Shown: positions 41,199 to 53,561 of the stretch, piece after piece
Layout: each line of letters starts with the position of its first letter
Position numbering within the stretch: the first letter of the stretch is position 1
NCBI GenBank assembly: GCA_034508935.3
Contig: CM067444.1
Span: 29,606,523 to 29,670,522 of the forward strand
Direction: 5' to 3'
From: Berghia stephanieae
Taxonomy: Eukaryota > Mollusca > Gastropoda > Nudibranchia > Aeolidiidae
Length of the DNA: 64,000 nucleotides
Program-made: the position numbers and the translations under genes
The notes under the pieces: generated by a model
The model's input: the letters and a program-made list of their open reading frames with translations, nothing else
Databases searched by the model: none
What the model was told of the DNA's origin: nothing

Positions 41199-41264
41199 TA
41201 AAGATTTTTTGACAACTCTACGCTGGGATTGGATTTACGTTAAGTAAAATATCGCCCGTCAATC

Positions 41265-41410
41265 CTGCCCAAAATAAAAGTGTTTTACCATTTTACGCTT
41301 GCCAGAAATTGCCCAAATCCATACTGGATACTGGAGATCCATTTCTTTGTAAACAGGAACAACACGATTCTTCAGTTTTTAATAAGCGACAAACATTCAG
41401 AACAAACACA

Positions 41411-41413
<3 letters not shown>
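41265..41413 (-). repeat. Unknown dispersed repeat U1, copy 2
   Basis: Inverse of 39050-39215, 2.1 kb apart. It ends at the (AT)n tract. Confidence 0.7.

Positions 41414-41491
<78 letters not shown>
41414..41491. repeat. (AT)n microsatellite
   Basis: Pure AT, about 78 bp. Confidence 0.97.
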
Positions 41492-41494
<3 letters not shown>

Positions 41495-42770
41495 GGCGTT
41501 TCTTAACATGCTTAAGACTGATATTTTGCAATCCGGACCATTTTTTACTGATGGAATTTCCTTCTCACTGACATACCCATAACATATCGTGTCAAAGGGT
41601 CAGATTTTATGTCTTTAAGTAATGTATTTGTCTGGGCTATATGAATGATTTAATCTAATTACAACCCACTTTATGACCTTAAATCTCATCGATTTCGTTG
41701 TTGTAGCCTAATTCACGACTACGGTTTCTACCTGATTTATAAAGCAATAATAATAACAATATTATAGTAAATATGGACCATACGTTATCATTGTAATAAA
41801 TCACTTTTCATTTCTACATTATGACCGTTTTGGCAGATGTTGACAATCGTGAACGCAAATAAACTGACTTGACGCTTGTTGGGGCGTCACGTTATAATTT
41901 ATTAATAGATACAAAAGTGCAGCAGCTTAAAATATTATAACATTTATATGGGACAAAATATAATCAATGATCGACTCGGAATTGACGAGAACCTAATGAG
42001 TGAAAAATAGGTGGTTTAGTTTATTTACTTTTTTCTGTTTCTGTTATTGACCTTAAAAAAAATCCTTCTTTCTTTATTCCTTTTTTTTTTTTTTTTTTTT
42101 TTTTTTTTGTTTTGCTTTCGTTTTTCAAAATAGAATAACCCATGCAATTTTCTTGCCTTGTTTGTGTGGCTTTTATTATTTCGTATGTATTACAATAAAC
42201 TAGATAAATATTGTTTTGTTTGTTACTTTGCTTGACTTGAAAGAAGGAAGGAAGGTAGGAAGGAAGGGAGGTGGGGGGGGGGGGGGGGGTGTTGTGTATT
42301 ACATAGAGCAGATTTGACAAATTCCCCACTGCGAATATCTAGCAAATTTGGAGGAGAATTGGGAAGACTTCTAAAGGAGAGTGATATATAAGAATCATTT
42401 CCACTGCCCCCCTTTCCCGTCGTGTGCCTTTCTGTCAATCCAACTTTTATGGTGTGGGTTGGAGCTGCTTTTCACGTGGAAAAAAGCATATCCATGCAAT
42501 AAACCAATATACTATCCAAAAGTTAACTAAACAATCTAGATAGTTATATAAATGTTGCCATGTTGTTGGTTTTTTTTTTAATTTCTCCTCAAAATATTGA
42601 TAACGCCCTTGGAATGTTAAACAGGAAATAGTGACGAGATAAGAAATCCTCCAACCTCTCAATGACGAAATGAAAAATGTCGGACAACGAGATCAACCTC
42701 CAAGGTAACAAAAGACAAGTCACTGCCTTATCAGGCTATCATGAATTGTAAGCAGAATTTGGTACCCACC
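41492..42770. other. Unassigned stretch
   Basis: Includes T-run 42081-42108 and G-run 42273-42289. No gene seen. Confidence 0.4.
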
Positions 42771-42773
42771 CTG

Positions 42774-43290
42774 TCATTCTGGTATTCTCTCAGATTGAGC
42801 CAGATATTTTATTTTAAAAAAATTGAGATCAAAGTCAGAAGTGAGCATTCTTAGAATATGCCATTTTAAAGAAAACTAGAAAGCATAATTCACAGTCATG
42901 AATATTTGCATTTTATAAAAACCCCCAAAAATATGATCTTTTATCCATTCAATGTGCTCAAACCGCTTTATAAATGGTACTTGACCAACAGCAACAAGAA
43001 ACAAATAGAACCAGACATAACGCCTGTTAGGCGATAATGCAATTTTTTATCCAACATAGACAAAGTTGTTAACGGCCAAGTAATCATTTTACATTTGACT
43101 ACGGTGAGAGAATGTGAGTAAAGAGCATTTTCCAAAGGACTCGACTATGCGCCGAGCGAGGCTCGAATCCAGGACCTTCCGATCCCACAAGACTACTTAG
43201 ATGCACATTTTTGAAAATGAAAATTAAGCTCAAAATTCAATTGTATTCATCAGATTCACGCAGACATACCGTTTATGACAGTAGGCTATT
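42774..43290. mobile_element. MITE-G, decayed, interrupted by SINE-A
   Basis: CCTGTCATTCTGGTATTCTC left and CAGACATACCGTTTATGACA right resemble the ends of the 18363 copy. Outer bases are lost. Confidence 0.5.
42946..43206 (-). mobile_element. SINE-A copy
   Basis: ATGTGCTCAAACCGCTTTAT to the head; the anticodon-arm region is deleted (CCTTCCGATCCCACAAGAC). Confidence 0.85.
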
Positions 43291-43559
43291 TTGTTACTTG
43301 ACGCCTCATAATAATGTTATGCCGGGATTGATTCAGATGCTAAAAATGAAACAAACTCATGGTCAAAATATGAAAGTTGACTCAAATTATAATGGTTTAT
43401 TACTACGACTGGTGATGGTTTTTCACTCAAAGTGACATCAAATAACATTTTACACTTCTGGTCTTTTAATAAAAATATTTTAAAATCACTTTTTTTGTTA
43501 CCTAGATAAGAGACAAGCAATGTTTTTGTTTTTTTCAAGTTGTCATTGATATATATTTC

Positions 43560-43858
43560 GGCGATGTGGTCTCGTGGTATGACACTCGCTTTCGGATCAG
43601 AAGGTCCTGGGTTCGAGCCTCGCTCGGCGCATGAGTCCTTGGAGAAGGCTCTTTACTCACATTCTCTCACCGTACTCAGGTGTAAAATGAGTACCTGACT
43701 CTTAACAGAGTTGTCTCTGTCCGAAATAAAATTGTATCAGGTGCCTTACCGGCGTCATGTCCCGTCCTAAATGTTAAATGTTGCTGTTGGCCAGTGACCG
43801 CTTGTAAAGCGTTTTGAGCACATTTAGTGGATAATGCGCTATATAAAATCTCAATTAA
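43560..43858 (+). mobile_element. SINE-A, full-length copy
   Basis: GCGATGTGGTCTCGTGGTAT to GCGCTATATAAAATCTCAAT; small deletion after GGCGCAT. Confidence 0.92.
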
Positions 43859-43945
43859 TATATTCTATTTTGTTTCTAATAAATTTTCAATTGTTAAATG
43901 TACGTTTCTTATCTTTGCGTATGTCGCAAAACGTTTTAATATTAA

Positions 43946-44132
43946 GATAGTTCGAAGTTGACGTCACTCAGGTCTTTGTTTTTGTTTTTTGCCATCCGCG
44001 TTTATGAGTAATTTTCACTAAACTGTATTAACCAGACTAAAAAACGATCATGGTTACACAAAGTTTTGTGAGTTGGTCTGTTATACTTCCGGATGGCAAT
44101 GTTGTGAGCTCCTTAGCCAAGCGCAAACTATC
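43946..44132 (+). mobile_element. MITE-T copy
   Basis: 187 bp, GATAGTTCGA...GCAAACTATC; TTAA left, TATA right. Confidence 0.86.
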
Positions 44133-44439
44133 TATACATGGTTTGTTACGTACTATGAAGGGTCGGCGGGGATATATCCTTGTTATGATGTTCTAGCCCT
44201 TCTTTTCTACAATAATTTTAATGTTGTAGCGAGCTGTGTTTTTTTCTCTATCTTATGTTATTCTGTCACTGCCGTCCATAAAACGGAGGCGCTGCCCTTT
44301 AATTACGCCTAAAAGTTGATGAAAAGGATGTTTGGTTAAACATTTTGAGAGGGGAAAAAAAAGTTTTTGTTCTTAGCTGCAAAAGTGTACCGCCCATTTT
44401 AACGTTGAGCGACACCTCCCTAATAACAAATAGAATGAA

Positions 44440-44490
44440 CACACACACGCACACACACACACTTACACACAAACACACACACACACACAA
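44440..44490. repeat. (CA)n microsatellite
   Basis: Interrupted ACAC run. Confidence 0.92.
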
Positions 44491-44835
44491 TACACTTATA
44501 CACGTACAGATGCATAATCACACGCACCTGTATACAGAGAGCCTTTTCAGTTTTTGACCATGCTCTATGCGCATCTCAAGATTTAATAAGGTGATAAAGA
44601 ATTTTCTAAAATTATGGCTTTCCATGCGGCATCGCTAAATCTATTATACGCCCTTTATATGTGACTGACTGAGTCAGTCTGGTATTATGCCGATATGAAC
44701 TTACGGAAATTACGCTTGATTTCAAGATGATCCTATAAAAGCAAATATATACATATATGGTCACTTTTATGCATGTTAAAGACCGGCAAAGATAAAGAGC
44801 CACATTTAAAACGCAGAATAAGGATGACGTCATAT

Positions 44836-45072
44836 GTGCTCATCGTCTCAAAACGGTATTATGTCGGGATATCAACTCTATACTGAAAATTCATTCTATA
44901 TCCACAAACATGAAAACTGAGATTAGTTTCTCTTTGTGACGATGTAGAATAGATAGCATTTCCTGCATTACAAAACGCTGGAAGTTTGGATTTCTTATTA
45001 TTTTGTTTCTAAATTCACTTTTTGGTGCCCCGACTCATCAAGACTTAATACAGTTTTGAGACGGCGGGTCAC
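44836..45072. mobile_element. MITE-G, subfamily B copy
   Basis: GTGCTCATCGTCTCAAAACG...GACGGCGGGTCAC with ATAT both sides (44832-44835, 45073-45076). Interior matches the nested 16044 copy. Confidence 0.88.
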
Positions 45073-45206
45073 ATATATCCATTCCATGCCATAAAAAATA
45101 AAAGGAAAAGAAAGATGGTGATAGAAAATGGGAATTTAATATTATATTAGTCCAATAATAAATCAAATGGCTGTTTTAATAATAATATAATTAATCATTT
45201 AGTTTT

Positions 45207-45418
45207 ACTGCCAATCTCTGGAAAAAACTCGCATTTGAAAAGTTCGCCAGGAAACTCGTCCTTCAAATATCGATTGGATTTTAGATGACGATCATCTTGG
45301 CGAAGTCCCAGGTTTGAGAATTTTTGCCAAGATGACGAGAGTCATCGATTTATATTTGAAGGACGAGTTTTCTGGACAAATATCTTAAATACGTGTTCTT
45401 CCAGAGTATGGCAGTTAA
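45207..45418. mobile_element. MITE-P copy
   Basis: ACTGCCAATCTCTGG...CAGAGTATGGCAGT; left arm lost most of the inner part before GGCGAAGTCCCAGG. Confidence 0.85.
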
Positions 45419-45426
45419 ATAAACTA

Positions 45427-45726
45427 GAGCTTTTATATAGGCAATATCCACTAAACGTGCTCAAAGCGCTTTACAAGTGGTCCCTGTCCAACAGCAACAC
45501 GTAATATATAGAACGAGACACGACGCTTGTTGGGCGATAGTACATTTATTTTTTTGGACAGAGACAACATGTTAACGGTCAGATACTCATTTTACACCTG
45601 AGTACGTTGAGAGAATGTGAATAAAGAGCCTTTTCCCAGATATTAACTATTGCGCCGAGCGAGGATCGAACCCAGGATCTTCCGATCCGAAAGCGAGTGC
45701 CATACCACAAGACCACATAGCCGCAC
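45427..45726 (-). mobile_element. SINE-A, full-length copy
   Basis: Lies 8 bp after the MITE-P. Head and tail both clear. Confidence 0.9.
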
Positions 45727-45765
45727 TGGTTAACTGGTTAATATGAGTTCAATCAGACATCAATT

Positions 45766-46000
45766 GTGACCCATCGTCCCAAAACGGTATCATGTCGGAA
45801 CGAACCATATGCTTAAAAGTCGGATTTAATGTTAAACTGATCAAAAATATAAGCTGTTGGCATTAGCACACTAAAATATAGTATCCATTCTCCTCAATAA
45901 AACATACAAACTCAACTAAAGTCTGATATTTCTGGCTATAAATTCAATTTTCAACATCTTAACCAACCCGACTGAATACCGTTTTGAGGCGAAAGGTCAC
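45766..46000 (-). mobile_element. MITE-G, full-length copy
   Basis: 235 bp with AATT at 45762-45765 and 46001-46004. Almost the same as the 24188 copy. Confidence 0.92.
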
Positions 46001-46196
46001 AATTGGCTGTTTTAATATTAATATGACGAGACTGGATTATAGAGTTGAAATCGTTTTAGATTTAATGACCGTAGGTTTAATGATGTGACACAGATGGACA
46101 TTCTTCCTAGGCTTGGTCAGTGTCCACTGGCAATTCGGTATTTTATGACTGTTGGATTAAATATTTATGATTATCGTCAGCCTTGGGAGTCGTAAT

Positions 46197-46457
46197 GCGG
46201 CTATGTGGTCTAGTGGTATGACACTCGCTTTCGGATCGGAAGGTCCTGGTTCGAGCCTGGGAAAAGGTTTTTACTCATATTCTCTCAACGTACTCAGGTG
46301 TAAAATGAGTACCTGGCCATTAACAGCGGTGTCTCTGTCCGAAAAAAAATTGTAATATTATCGCCTACATGTTAAGTGTTGCTATTGGCCAGGGATCCCT
46401 TGTAAAGCGCTTTGAACACGTTTAGTGGATATTGCGCTATATAAAAGCTCAATTTAT
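46197..46457 (+). mobile_element. SINE-A, internally deleted copy
   Basis: GCTCGGCGCATAGTTGAGTC is missing after the B box; the tail is intact. Confidence 0.9.
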
Positions 46458-46579
46458 TTTTTAATGGAATATCGGTCATTTAATTTTTCAAAAATGATAT
46501 TATAGTATACTTAAGTATGGCATTGATGATAATAAAATTATTGCAATAATCGGTTAACCTCTTGATGTCAATGGCATAT

Positions 46580-46809
46580 GTGACCCTTCGCCTCAAAACG
46601 GTATTACGTTGGTTAAGATGTTGAAAATTGAATTTATAGCCAGAAAAATCAGACTTTAGTTGAGTTTGTATGTTTTATTGAGGAAAATGGATACCATATT
46701 TTAGGGTGCTAATGCCAACAATTTATTTTTTTGACCAGTTTAACATTAAATCCGACTTTTAAGCATATGGTTCGTTCCGACATATTACCGTTTTGGGACG
46801 ATGAGTCAC
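46580..46809 (+). mobile_element. MITE-G, full-length copy
   Basis: 230 bp with ATAT at 46576-46579 and 46810-46813. Confidence 0.92.
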
Positions 46810-46912
46810 ATATAACGGTCTTTTAAAACGAATCAGTTGACCAAATTGTCTTTTGTTTTCTTCTTCAAATAATTATAATAGAATTTTATCTAAAGACAGC
46901 AATGAGTTTGTT

Positions 46913-46915
<3 letters not shown>

Positions 46916-46987
<72 letters not shown>

Positions 46988-47001
46988 CTCTTTCTCTCTC
47001 T
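46916..47001. repeat. (TC)n microsatellite
   Basis: CT run with two CTCC and one CTTT interruption. Confidence 0.95.
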
Positions 47002-47050
47002 GTTATATTACTTAGCAAGAAAGAAGAACATAAAAAGGAGTCACTAAAAT

Positions 47051-47175
47051 AAAACTTCGAGAAGTCCCATGTTTGAAAGTTTTTGCTAAGACGAGTGTCA
47101 TTTAAATAGATCGATATTTGAAGGACGAGTTTTCTGGACACATTTCTAAATATGTGTTTTTCAAGAGTACGGCAG
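47051..47175 (+). mobile_element. MITE-P, right arm only
   Basis: CTTCGAGAAGTCCCATGTTT to CAAGAGTACGGCAGC. It begins exactly at the family centre. Confidence 0.82.
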
Positions 47176-47800
47176 CTTTGATTATTCTTCTTTGCTTTTC
47201 AGTCACGCGACATATAGTATACGTGTTATTTAACCATATTATTTATTCTGTCATCAAATCATGTCAAAAAGCTACACACAAAGACAGAGAACTTTAAATC
47301 CTTCACCTAGATTTGTCAATCATTATCAAAAATCAATTATGCGTTCATTAAGCATTAATTGATTGTAGTGTTGACCTTCTTTGGATTAATGTGTTTTCAG
47401 TTCGCCCAGAAATTGGTTTACAATATTTGTAAGAGACTGGAGACAATAATTTTTTAAAAAAAAAAACATTTTCGCCGTGAAAAAGGTTAACCTAAACGTA
47501 TCGATCTGCTGATTGTATTTGTATTTGTATATTAGATATATCCTATCTTGTCAACTCATTATACATGAAAGGCACGGAGCTGTAAAATCCTATTAAAGCT
47601 TCACCTAGATTTTTCGTCAGCACTCAACACGTCATAAAATACAAAAAACATTGAATACACACATTGCTACATTTGAGTTGAATTCAATAATGTATATAGA
47701 TCGGAACACTGTGTTTCTTTTTTTTTTTTTTTTTTTTATTTTGGAGAAGGAGGGAGGTGGGGGGGGGGGGGGCAATTATACGACGTCCTCGCGATTCATA
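47176..47800. other. Unassigned stretch
   Basis: T run at 47718-47737 and G run at 47759-47772; no gene seen. Confidence 0.4.
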
Positions 47801-48060
47801 TTACTGCCGTAATCTGGTGGAAAAAAACAACAACAATACTTTTAAAATGTTTGGACAGAAAACTCGTCCTTCAAATATCGATCGATTAAAATGACCATCA
47901 TCTTGTCATCTTCCGTCGAAAGTAAATCCCAGGTTTGAGAGCTAATTTTGACAAGATGAGGGCGGGTCATTTTAATCGATCGATATATATTTGAAGGACG
48001 AGTTTTCTGGCCAAAATTGTATAGATACATATAAACGTGTTTTCTCCAGGTACGATGAAT
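47801..48060. mobile_element. MITE-P copy
   Basis: CTGCCGTAATCTGG...TTTCTCCAGGTACG; both cores kept, with a TATATA expansion in the right core. Confidence 0.85.
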
Positions 48061-48123
48061 TAGACAGTGATAGATTTCGTAGTGACTTTGAATGTTAAGC
48101 TAAAGGGGTATCCAATGCCTTTG

Positions 48124-48127
<4 letters not shown>

Positions 48128-48164
<37 letters not shown>

Positions 48165-48186
48165 TAATATATATAATATATATATA
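48128..48186. repeat. (TA)n microsatellite
   Basis: ATAT run with ATAATAT steps; abuts MITE-T. Confidence 0.93.
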
Positions 48187-48366
48187 TATGCGCTTGGCTA
48201 AGAAGCTCACAACATTGCCATCCGGAAGTATAAAGGACCAACCACAAAACTGTGTGTAACCATGAGTTTTATAGTCTGTTTAATACAATTAAGTGAGAAT
48301 TATTCATAAACATGAATGGCAAAAAAATAATAACAAAGACCCGAAGGACGTCAACTTCATTCTATC
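48187..48366 (-). mobile_element. MITE-T copy next to (TA)n
   Basis: Right end ATTCTATC + TATA (48367-48370). The left end is merged with the TA repeat and only ATGCGCTTGG remains. Confidence 0.85.
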
Positions 48367-48477
48367 TATATTACAGTTTGAAATGACATTATGGGTTTGT
48401 TAAACACTTATCGGTTTTAGTCGACGTGCGCTTATTTTGTACACGTCGGTTTTAGTAGATCTTACCAACTTAGTACT

Positions 48478-48620
48478 TATTTTTCATATGAGTGTGGTGA
48501 TAAAACGCGAGTAAGAGCAATTTTCAAATGACTCAACTTTGAGCCGTACAGAGCGGGACTCGAAACAGGGACAAACCGGTCCGAAGGCGAGTGTCATACC
48601 ACAAGACCACACAGTCATCC
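48478..48620 (-). mobile_element. SINE-A, 5' half
   Basis: Old copy; head rc at right (CGAGTGTCATACCACAAGAC). Confidence 0.78.
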
Positions 48621-48623
48621 ACA

Positions 48624-48936
48624 GTGCGGCTATGTGGTCTTGTGGTATGACACTCGCTTTCGGATCGGAAGGACCTGGCTCGAGCCTCGCTCGGCGCATT
48701 GTTCAGTCTTTGGAAAAGACTCTTTACTCACATTCTCTCACCGTCGTCAGGTGAAAAATAAGTACCTGGTTGTTAACATCGTTGTCTCTGTCCGAAAAAA
48801 ATTGTAATATCGCCTAACAGGCGTCATGTCTCGTCCTACATGTTAAGTGTTGCTGTTGGCCAGGGAACCCCTTGTAAAGCTGTTTAAGCATGTTTAGTGG
48901 ATATTGCGCTATATAAAAGCTCAATTAAATTAAATG
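48624..48936 (+). mobile_element. SINE-A, full-length copy
   Basis: GTGCGGCTATGTGGTCTTGT to GCGCTATATAAAAGCTCAAT. Head-to-head with the previous copy, about 4 bp apart. Confidence 0.92.
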
Positions 48937-49374
48937 AGATCTCGACTCGCCTTTGAAATTCAAATAGGCTAATATAGTATTCATGTTATATATATATTGC
49001 TAAAAATTCTGAGCGATAATTTTCAAAGAAGAGATAAATAGATAGGCATTTATTAATTGGAGAGGACTTAAAAAGTGCTTACATTTCTTACCTGTTTTTT
49101 TTTATGGGGAAGGGGGGGGGGGGGGTGATTGTGTCTGTGTGATTTTTAATTTGTTTTATTTTTTATTTATTTTTATTATTTTTTTTAGATATCATGATAA
49201 ATGTTGAGGGTAGAAAGCAAGAGATCCGAGAGGTAAAATTGAGAGAAAACTCAAACTTGCCTGGAGTCACTGATATTTTCTGATTTTGTTTTATTTCTTT
49301 TGTGTAAAAAACGAATTGGAAGCTGTGATTTATTTATTTATTTATTCATTTTTGTTTAATTTTGGGATGCCATT

Positions 49375-49635
49375 ACACTCGCCTTCTAACCTGTAAACCC
49401 CTAGTTCGATGTGTACAAAGTTAATCCCTTGAAAAAATGGTCCTTTGCACATATTTTATCACCATAGTCATATTATGTAACATGGGTACCAGGACCAGGT
49501 CGGTAACAGCGTTGTAGTTAGTAGTGCCTCGCTCACAGGCGTCCTGCCTCATCTTACACGTTAAGTGTTGCTGTTAGCTTTTGACGTCTTGTAAAGAACT
49601 TTGGGGGCATTGCGCCATATGAAAACTCAATTTTT
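49375..49635 (+). mobile_element. SINE-A, strongly decayed copy
   Basis: TTACACTCGCCTTCTAACCT, GGTAACAGCGTTGTAG, TTAAGTGTTGCTGTTAGC, TTGCGCCATATGAAAACTCA. Confidence 0.72.
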
Positions 49636-49668
49636 CCCCTCATTTCATCTCATTGTGTTTTGTTTGTT

Positions 49669-49775
49669 GTTGTCTCGTTCTACATGTTAGGTGTTGCTGT
49701 TGGCCAGGGACCTTTGTAAGGCGCTTTGAGCACGTTTATATGTGGATAATATTGTTCTATATAAAAGATCAAGTT
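49669..49775 (+). mobile_element. SINE-A, 3' third
   Basis: TGTCTCGTTCTACATGTTAG to GTTCTATATAAAAGATCAAG; follows the decayed copy in direct orientation. Confidence 0.82.
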
Positions 49776-50826
49776 TTTTAAATTTTGTCTTTTTTTTTGT
49801 TTTTTGTTTTGTTTTTTTTTGGACAAATTCTTTATGATTCAGTTTTTTAAACTATGTTTTGTTATGCCAATGCTACCAACCCCCCCCCCCCCCCTCCACC
49901 CCTTCCCTGATTTATGAATGTTAATCTTTTGGGTTCTATTTATTCAATATCTATCAGAAAGCATCTCACACGAATAGAAATATGTGATCAATCACCCCAA
50001 AACGGTATTAAATCGGGGTGAACATGATGCGTTAAAAATCAGATAATAAGCTGAACCAGTACGCTTTACATATTTTTTTAAAAAAAAAGAACCCCCCCCC
50101 CCCCCCACCCTTTCCCAAATAAAAACGAAACAAAAATAAATAGAAATAATAGAAGAAAAAAAAACCCGTACAAAAACCCCAAAAATGTCATAATTCTTAT
50201 CAATCTGCCTTTATTAAAAACTCCGTTTCTTCACTTAAGTTTATTCCGGCATAACACCAGATTATATAATAATTATCTTTTCGGCGCTTTACATTGTGCA
50301 TACTTTAGCGTCCACTCTAAAATTTATATTGATGACACTTGCTCTCTATTCATTTAGTAAAATGGATTTTCAACGATTTCTATCGAGGACATTCTGAACC
50401 ACAAGTATCTATACCGCATTAATAACACCCTCGAAATTATTGCTCAAGGATCTGATACTGTAACACACACAGTCAATCATCGTTATCTACCTTTTGTATG
50501 GAGAATGGTTAGGATTATTTTTTTCTTTTTCTTTTTCATACGTGAAAGTTGTCCCCCTTTAGCGCAATCAAAAATCCCCCCCCCCCCCCCCCCCCCCCCC
50601 CAAAAAAAAACCCTCTTTTTCATCTTGCGTCGTTTCAGCGCCTTCGTACAAAAGGTCCATGAGCGTCAAAAGATACGATCAGAGATTAAAATTCACGCAT
50701 AATTAAATGTGCATTGAATTAGATCGCTCTAACTCGTGTAGTAAGCGTTACATTTTCCAAACATTACTTTTGAAGAGGTTTGTATTAAAGTATTAGGGAC
50801 TATCTAATGCGTTACTGGGTAAATCT
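49776..50826. other. Unassigned stretch with homopolymers
   Basis: C runs at 49880 (14), 50093 and 50577-50600. A lone MITE-G end (CCAAAACGGTATTAAATCGG) at 49996. No gene seen. Confidence 0.45.
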
Positions 50827-51071
50827 AAATAACAATGTGAAATTGAATCTAAGCTTCGATTAAGGCCTAATATGAAAACAAGATAAAATTGACGTTTCGG
50901 GTTTTCCCTTTATCAGCATAACAGGACAGGACTACTACATTATCTCATTCGTCTGTAGTGTTTCTTTCATTCGTCCTGTTTTGTTGATATAGGGGAAACC
51001 CGAAACGTCTATTTTATCGGTTTTCATAATATCAAATTGAAGCTTACATTCAATTTCACATTGTTATTTAT
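50827..51071. mobile_element. FB-2 fold-back element
   Basis: AACAATGTGAAATTGAATC...GATTCAATTTCACATTGTT-type ends, each with AAGCTTC, an oligo-A/T stretch and GACGTTTCGGGTTTTCCCTT (inverse on the right). The inner AGGACAGGACTACTACATTA loop is unpaired. Confidence 0.72.
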
Positions 51072-51122
51072 TTCTTCGAACTTCGAGCAGCAACATTTAC
51101 ATTACTGGGTAAAAATAAACAG

Positions 51123-51434
51123 CTGTGGCTATACGGTCTTGTGGTATGACACTAGGCTCAGAGGGTCCTGGGTTCGAGTTCCGCATGACTGAGTCCATGG
51201 AAAAGACCTCTTTACTCACATTCTCTCATCGTACCCAGTTGTAAAATGAGTACCTGGTCGTTAACAGCGTTGTCTCTCCCCCCCCCCCACCCCCTCTCCA
51301 AAAAAATGTGTAATACCGCCAAATAGGCGCCATGTCTCGTCCTTCATGTTACGTGTTGCTATTGGCTAGGACCTCTTGTAAAGCGCGTTGAGCACGTTTA
51401 GTGAATATTGCCCTATATGTAAATGCTCAAGTTT
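51123..51434 (+). mobile_element. SINE-A copy with C-run insertion
   Basis: GTGGCTATACGGTCTTGTGG to the tail. About 20 bases of C-rich sequence sit at the GTCTCTGTCCG position. Confidence 0.88.
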
Positions 51435-52267
51435 GATAGTTCTAGTATGAAGGCCAGCCGACGCATGTTAAGTCATGAATGAGGGAATAATCAATCAACA
51501 ACTAATTGCTGGACCCCAGCTCAGGGAGGATGATGAAATTGAAAATAACAATAAAAAAGTTTAATCTCAGCAAAACATTTTTTAGGATATAAATCCTTAA
51601 CATAATTTTTGACTATTCTCTTGAAATCTGTGGTGGAGCGGGCCGGGCCGGGATGGGGTTGTGCCGAAAGGTCAGGTGATAATGTAAAAAAAGAAATATC
51701 CTTCTTCTTTTTTTTTTCTTTTTTTTTTTTTTTTTGTACATTTAAATAGATTATACTCATCCTCCTCTGCAAAACATATTAATTTTTTTCTCCCAGTTTT
51801 CGTTTACTAGATTACAAATAAAATTATCAGCAATTAAATCACCTGAATACAATACCGTTTGCATGCGACAGGTCACGTTTTAAATCTCAGTAAAGCCACC
51901 ACCTTCTTCGTCATGTTTAAAGTTCGGTTTATTATTACGATGTTATTTTGGTTACAAGAACGTCAAACACACCGATAAAACGACACAAAGCAACATGAAT
52001 GTCAGTGACGTCATGCGACGTTGGACAAGTTCATTTTGTCAATGTTTTCAAAATGTTTTGTCTTCGCAACAGGTACCACCATTAAACCACCCCAAAAAGC
52101 ACGGTAATAAAATTAATTTTACAGCACCTTGTAAACAAATTATTAAGTGAAAACCCAGGTATTGGTTTATAATAGCGTCCTTCGTGTTTAACCTGTCGAC
52201 TGAAACTAACTCTATTGGTGATCTGGAAGGCATGGAAAGAAATATTATATTAATTTAACCAAGTTGA
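51435..52267. other. Unassigned stretch
   Basis: No gene; T-rich block 51705-51735. Confidence 0.4.
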
Positions 52268-52538
52268 CTGTCGTACACTAGAAGAGAAAAAAAACCACGT
52301 ATTTAAAAATTTGGCCAGAAAACTCGTTCTTCAAATATCGACCGATTTAAACGACCCTCATTTTGGCAAAAACTCTCAAAACTTGGGACTTCGAGAAGTA
52401 TTCTTTGATGTCCCAGGTTTGGGAGGTTTTGCAAAGATGAGGGGTCATTTAAATTGATCGAGATATAATTTATTGAAGGACGAGTTTTCTGGCCAAATTT
52501 TTTTTATTCAAGTTTGTTTTTTTCCAGAGTACGGCTGG
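52268..52538. mobile_element. MITE-P copy
   Basis: GACTGTCGTACACTAG...CCAGAGTACGGCTGG; cores ATCGACCGAT and ATTGATCGAG each have changes. Confidence 0.85.
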
Positions 52539-52704
52539 TTTAAAAAGCACGTTGTTTTCTTATTTTCTAGTGTGTCGATCTTGTTCTAAAGGTTGTTTTG
52601 TGTTGTATTGTGTGTGGTGATGGCTTCATACAAAGAGGGTGTGAAGAAATATTATAAAGGATTATGAACACATTGCTTAACTCTTACACGATCTGAACTA
52701 GAAG

Positions 52705-52952
52705 CAGGGCTGCCAGATGGCCAGAGTCTCTCGTGGCCAATTTCCACTTCAAAAGTGGCCAAAATAGAACCCCGCGAGGCCAAACACTACTAACTATCTG
52801 ACCCCCTTAGATAAACCCATCGTTTTTGATCCCCCAAAAATCAATTAAACTAGGAAAAATAATCTTGTATTAAAAAAATATTATTAATTATACCAATTAA
52901 TACCAATTATTAATTGGTGATATAAACGCGATTTTTCTGTGTGGCAGCCCTG
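52705..52952. mobile_element. hAT-2, hAT-like MITE
   Basis: CAGGGCTGCCAGATGG...TGTGTGGCAGCCCTG, 248 bp. Flanks ACTAGAAG (52697-52704) and ATCAGAAG (52953-52960) match at 6 of 8. Interior includes GGCCAATTTCCACTTCAAAA and GTGGCCAAAAT. Confidence 0.78.
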
Positions 52953-53083
52953 ATCAGAAGGAAGAAATCATTTTCTGTATGCACAGTTAGTTAATTGTTG
53001 ATATTCAAAACGATGCAGTCTCGCTGAAGATTGTACAACAAAACAACAACAAAAGTATAAAGACGGCGGAAAGAGAACAGAAA

Positions 53084-53108
53084 GGGGGGGGGGGGGGGGG
53101 GGGGGGGG
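53084..53108. repeat. Poly-G run
   Basis: About 25 G. Confidence 0.9.
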
Positions 53109-53319
53109 TAGCGTACAATAATATGATCATTTATTTGTGATCCCCCGCGATAATCTGGTAATGTTTTGGAATTAACTCCAAGAAGGAAATTTTGTTTTAC
53201 CAGTTAACTGCCGTACTCTGAAAAAACAAAACAAACAAACTTGTATTATAAAGTTTGGCCATAAAACTCGGCCTTCAAATATCGATCGATATAAAGGATA
53301 AATAATAAATATATAATAA

Positions 53320-53550
<231 letters not shown>

Positions 53551-53561
53551 ATAATTCCCGT

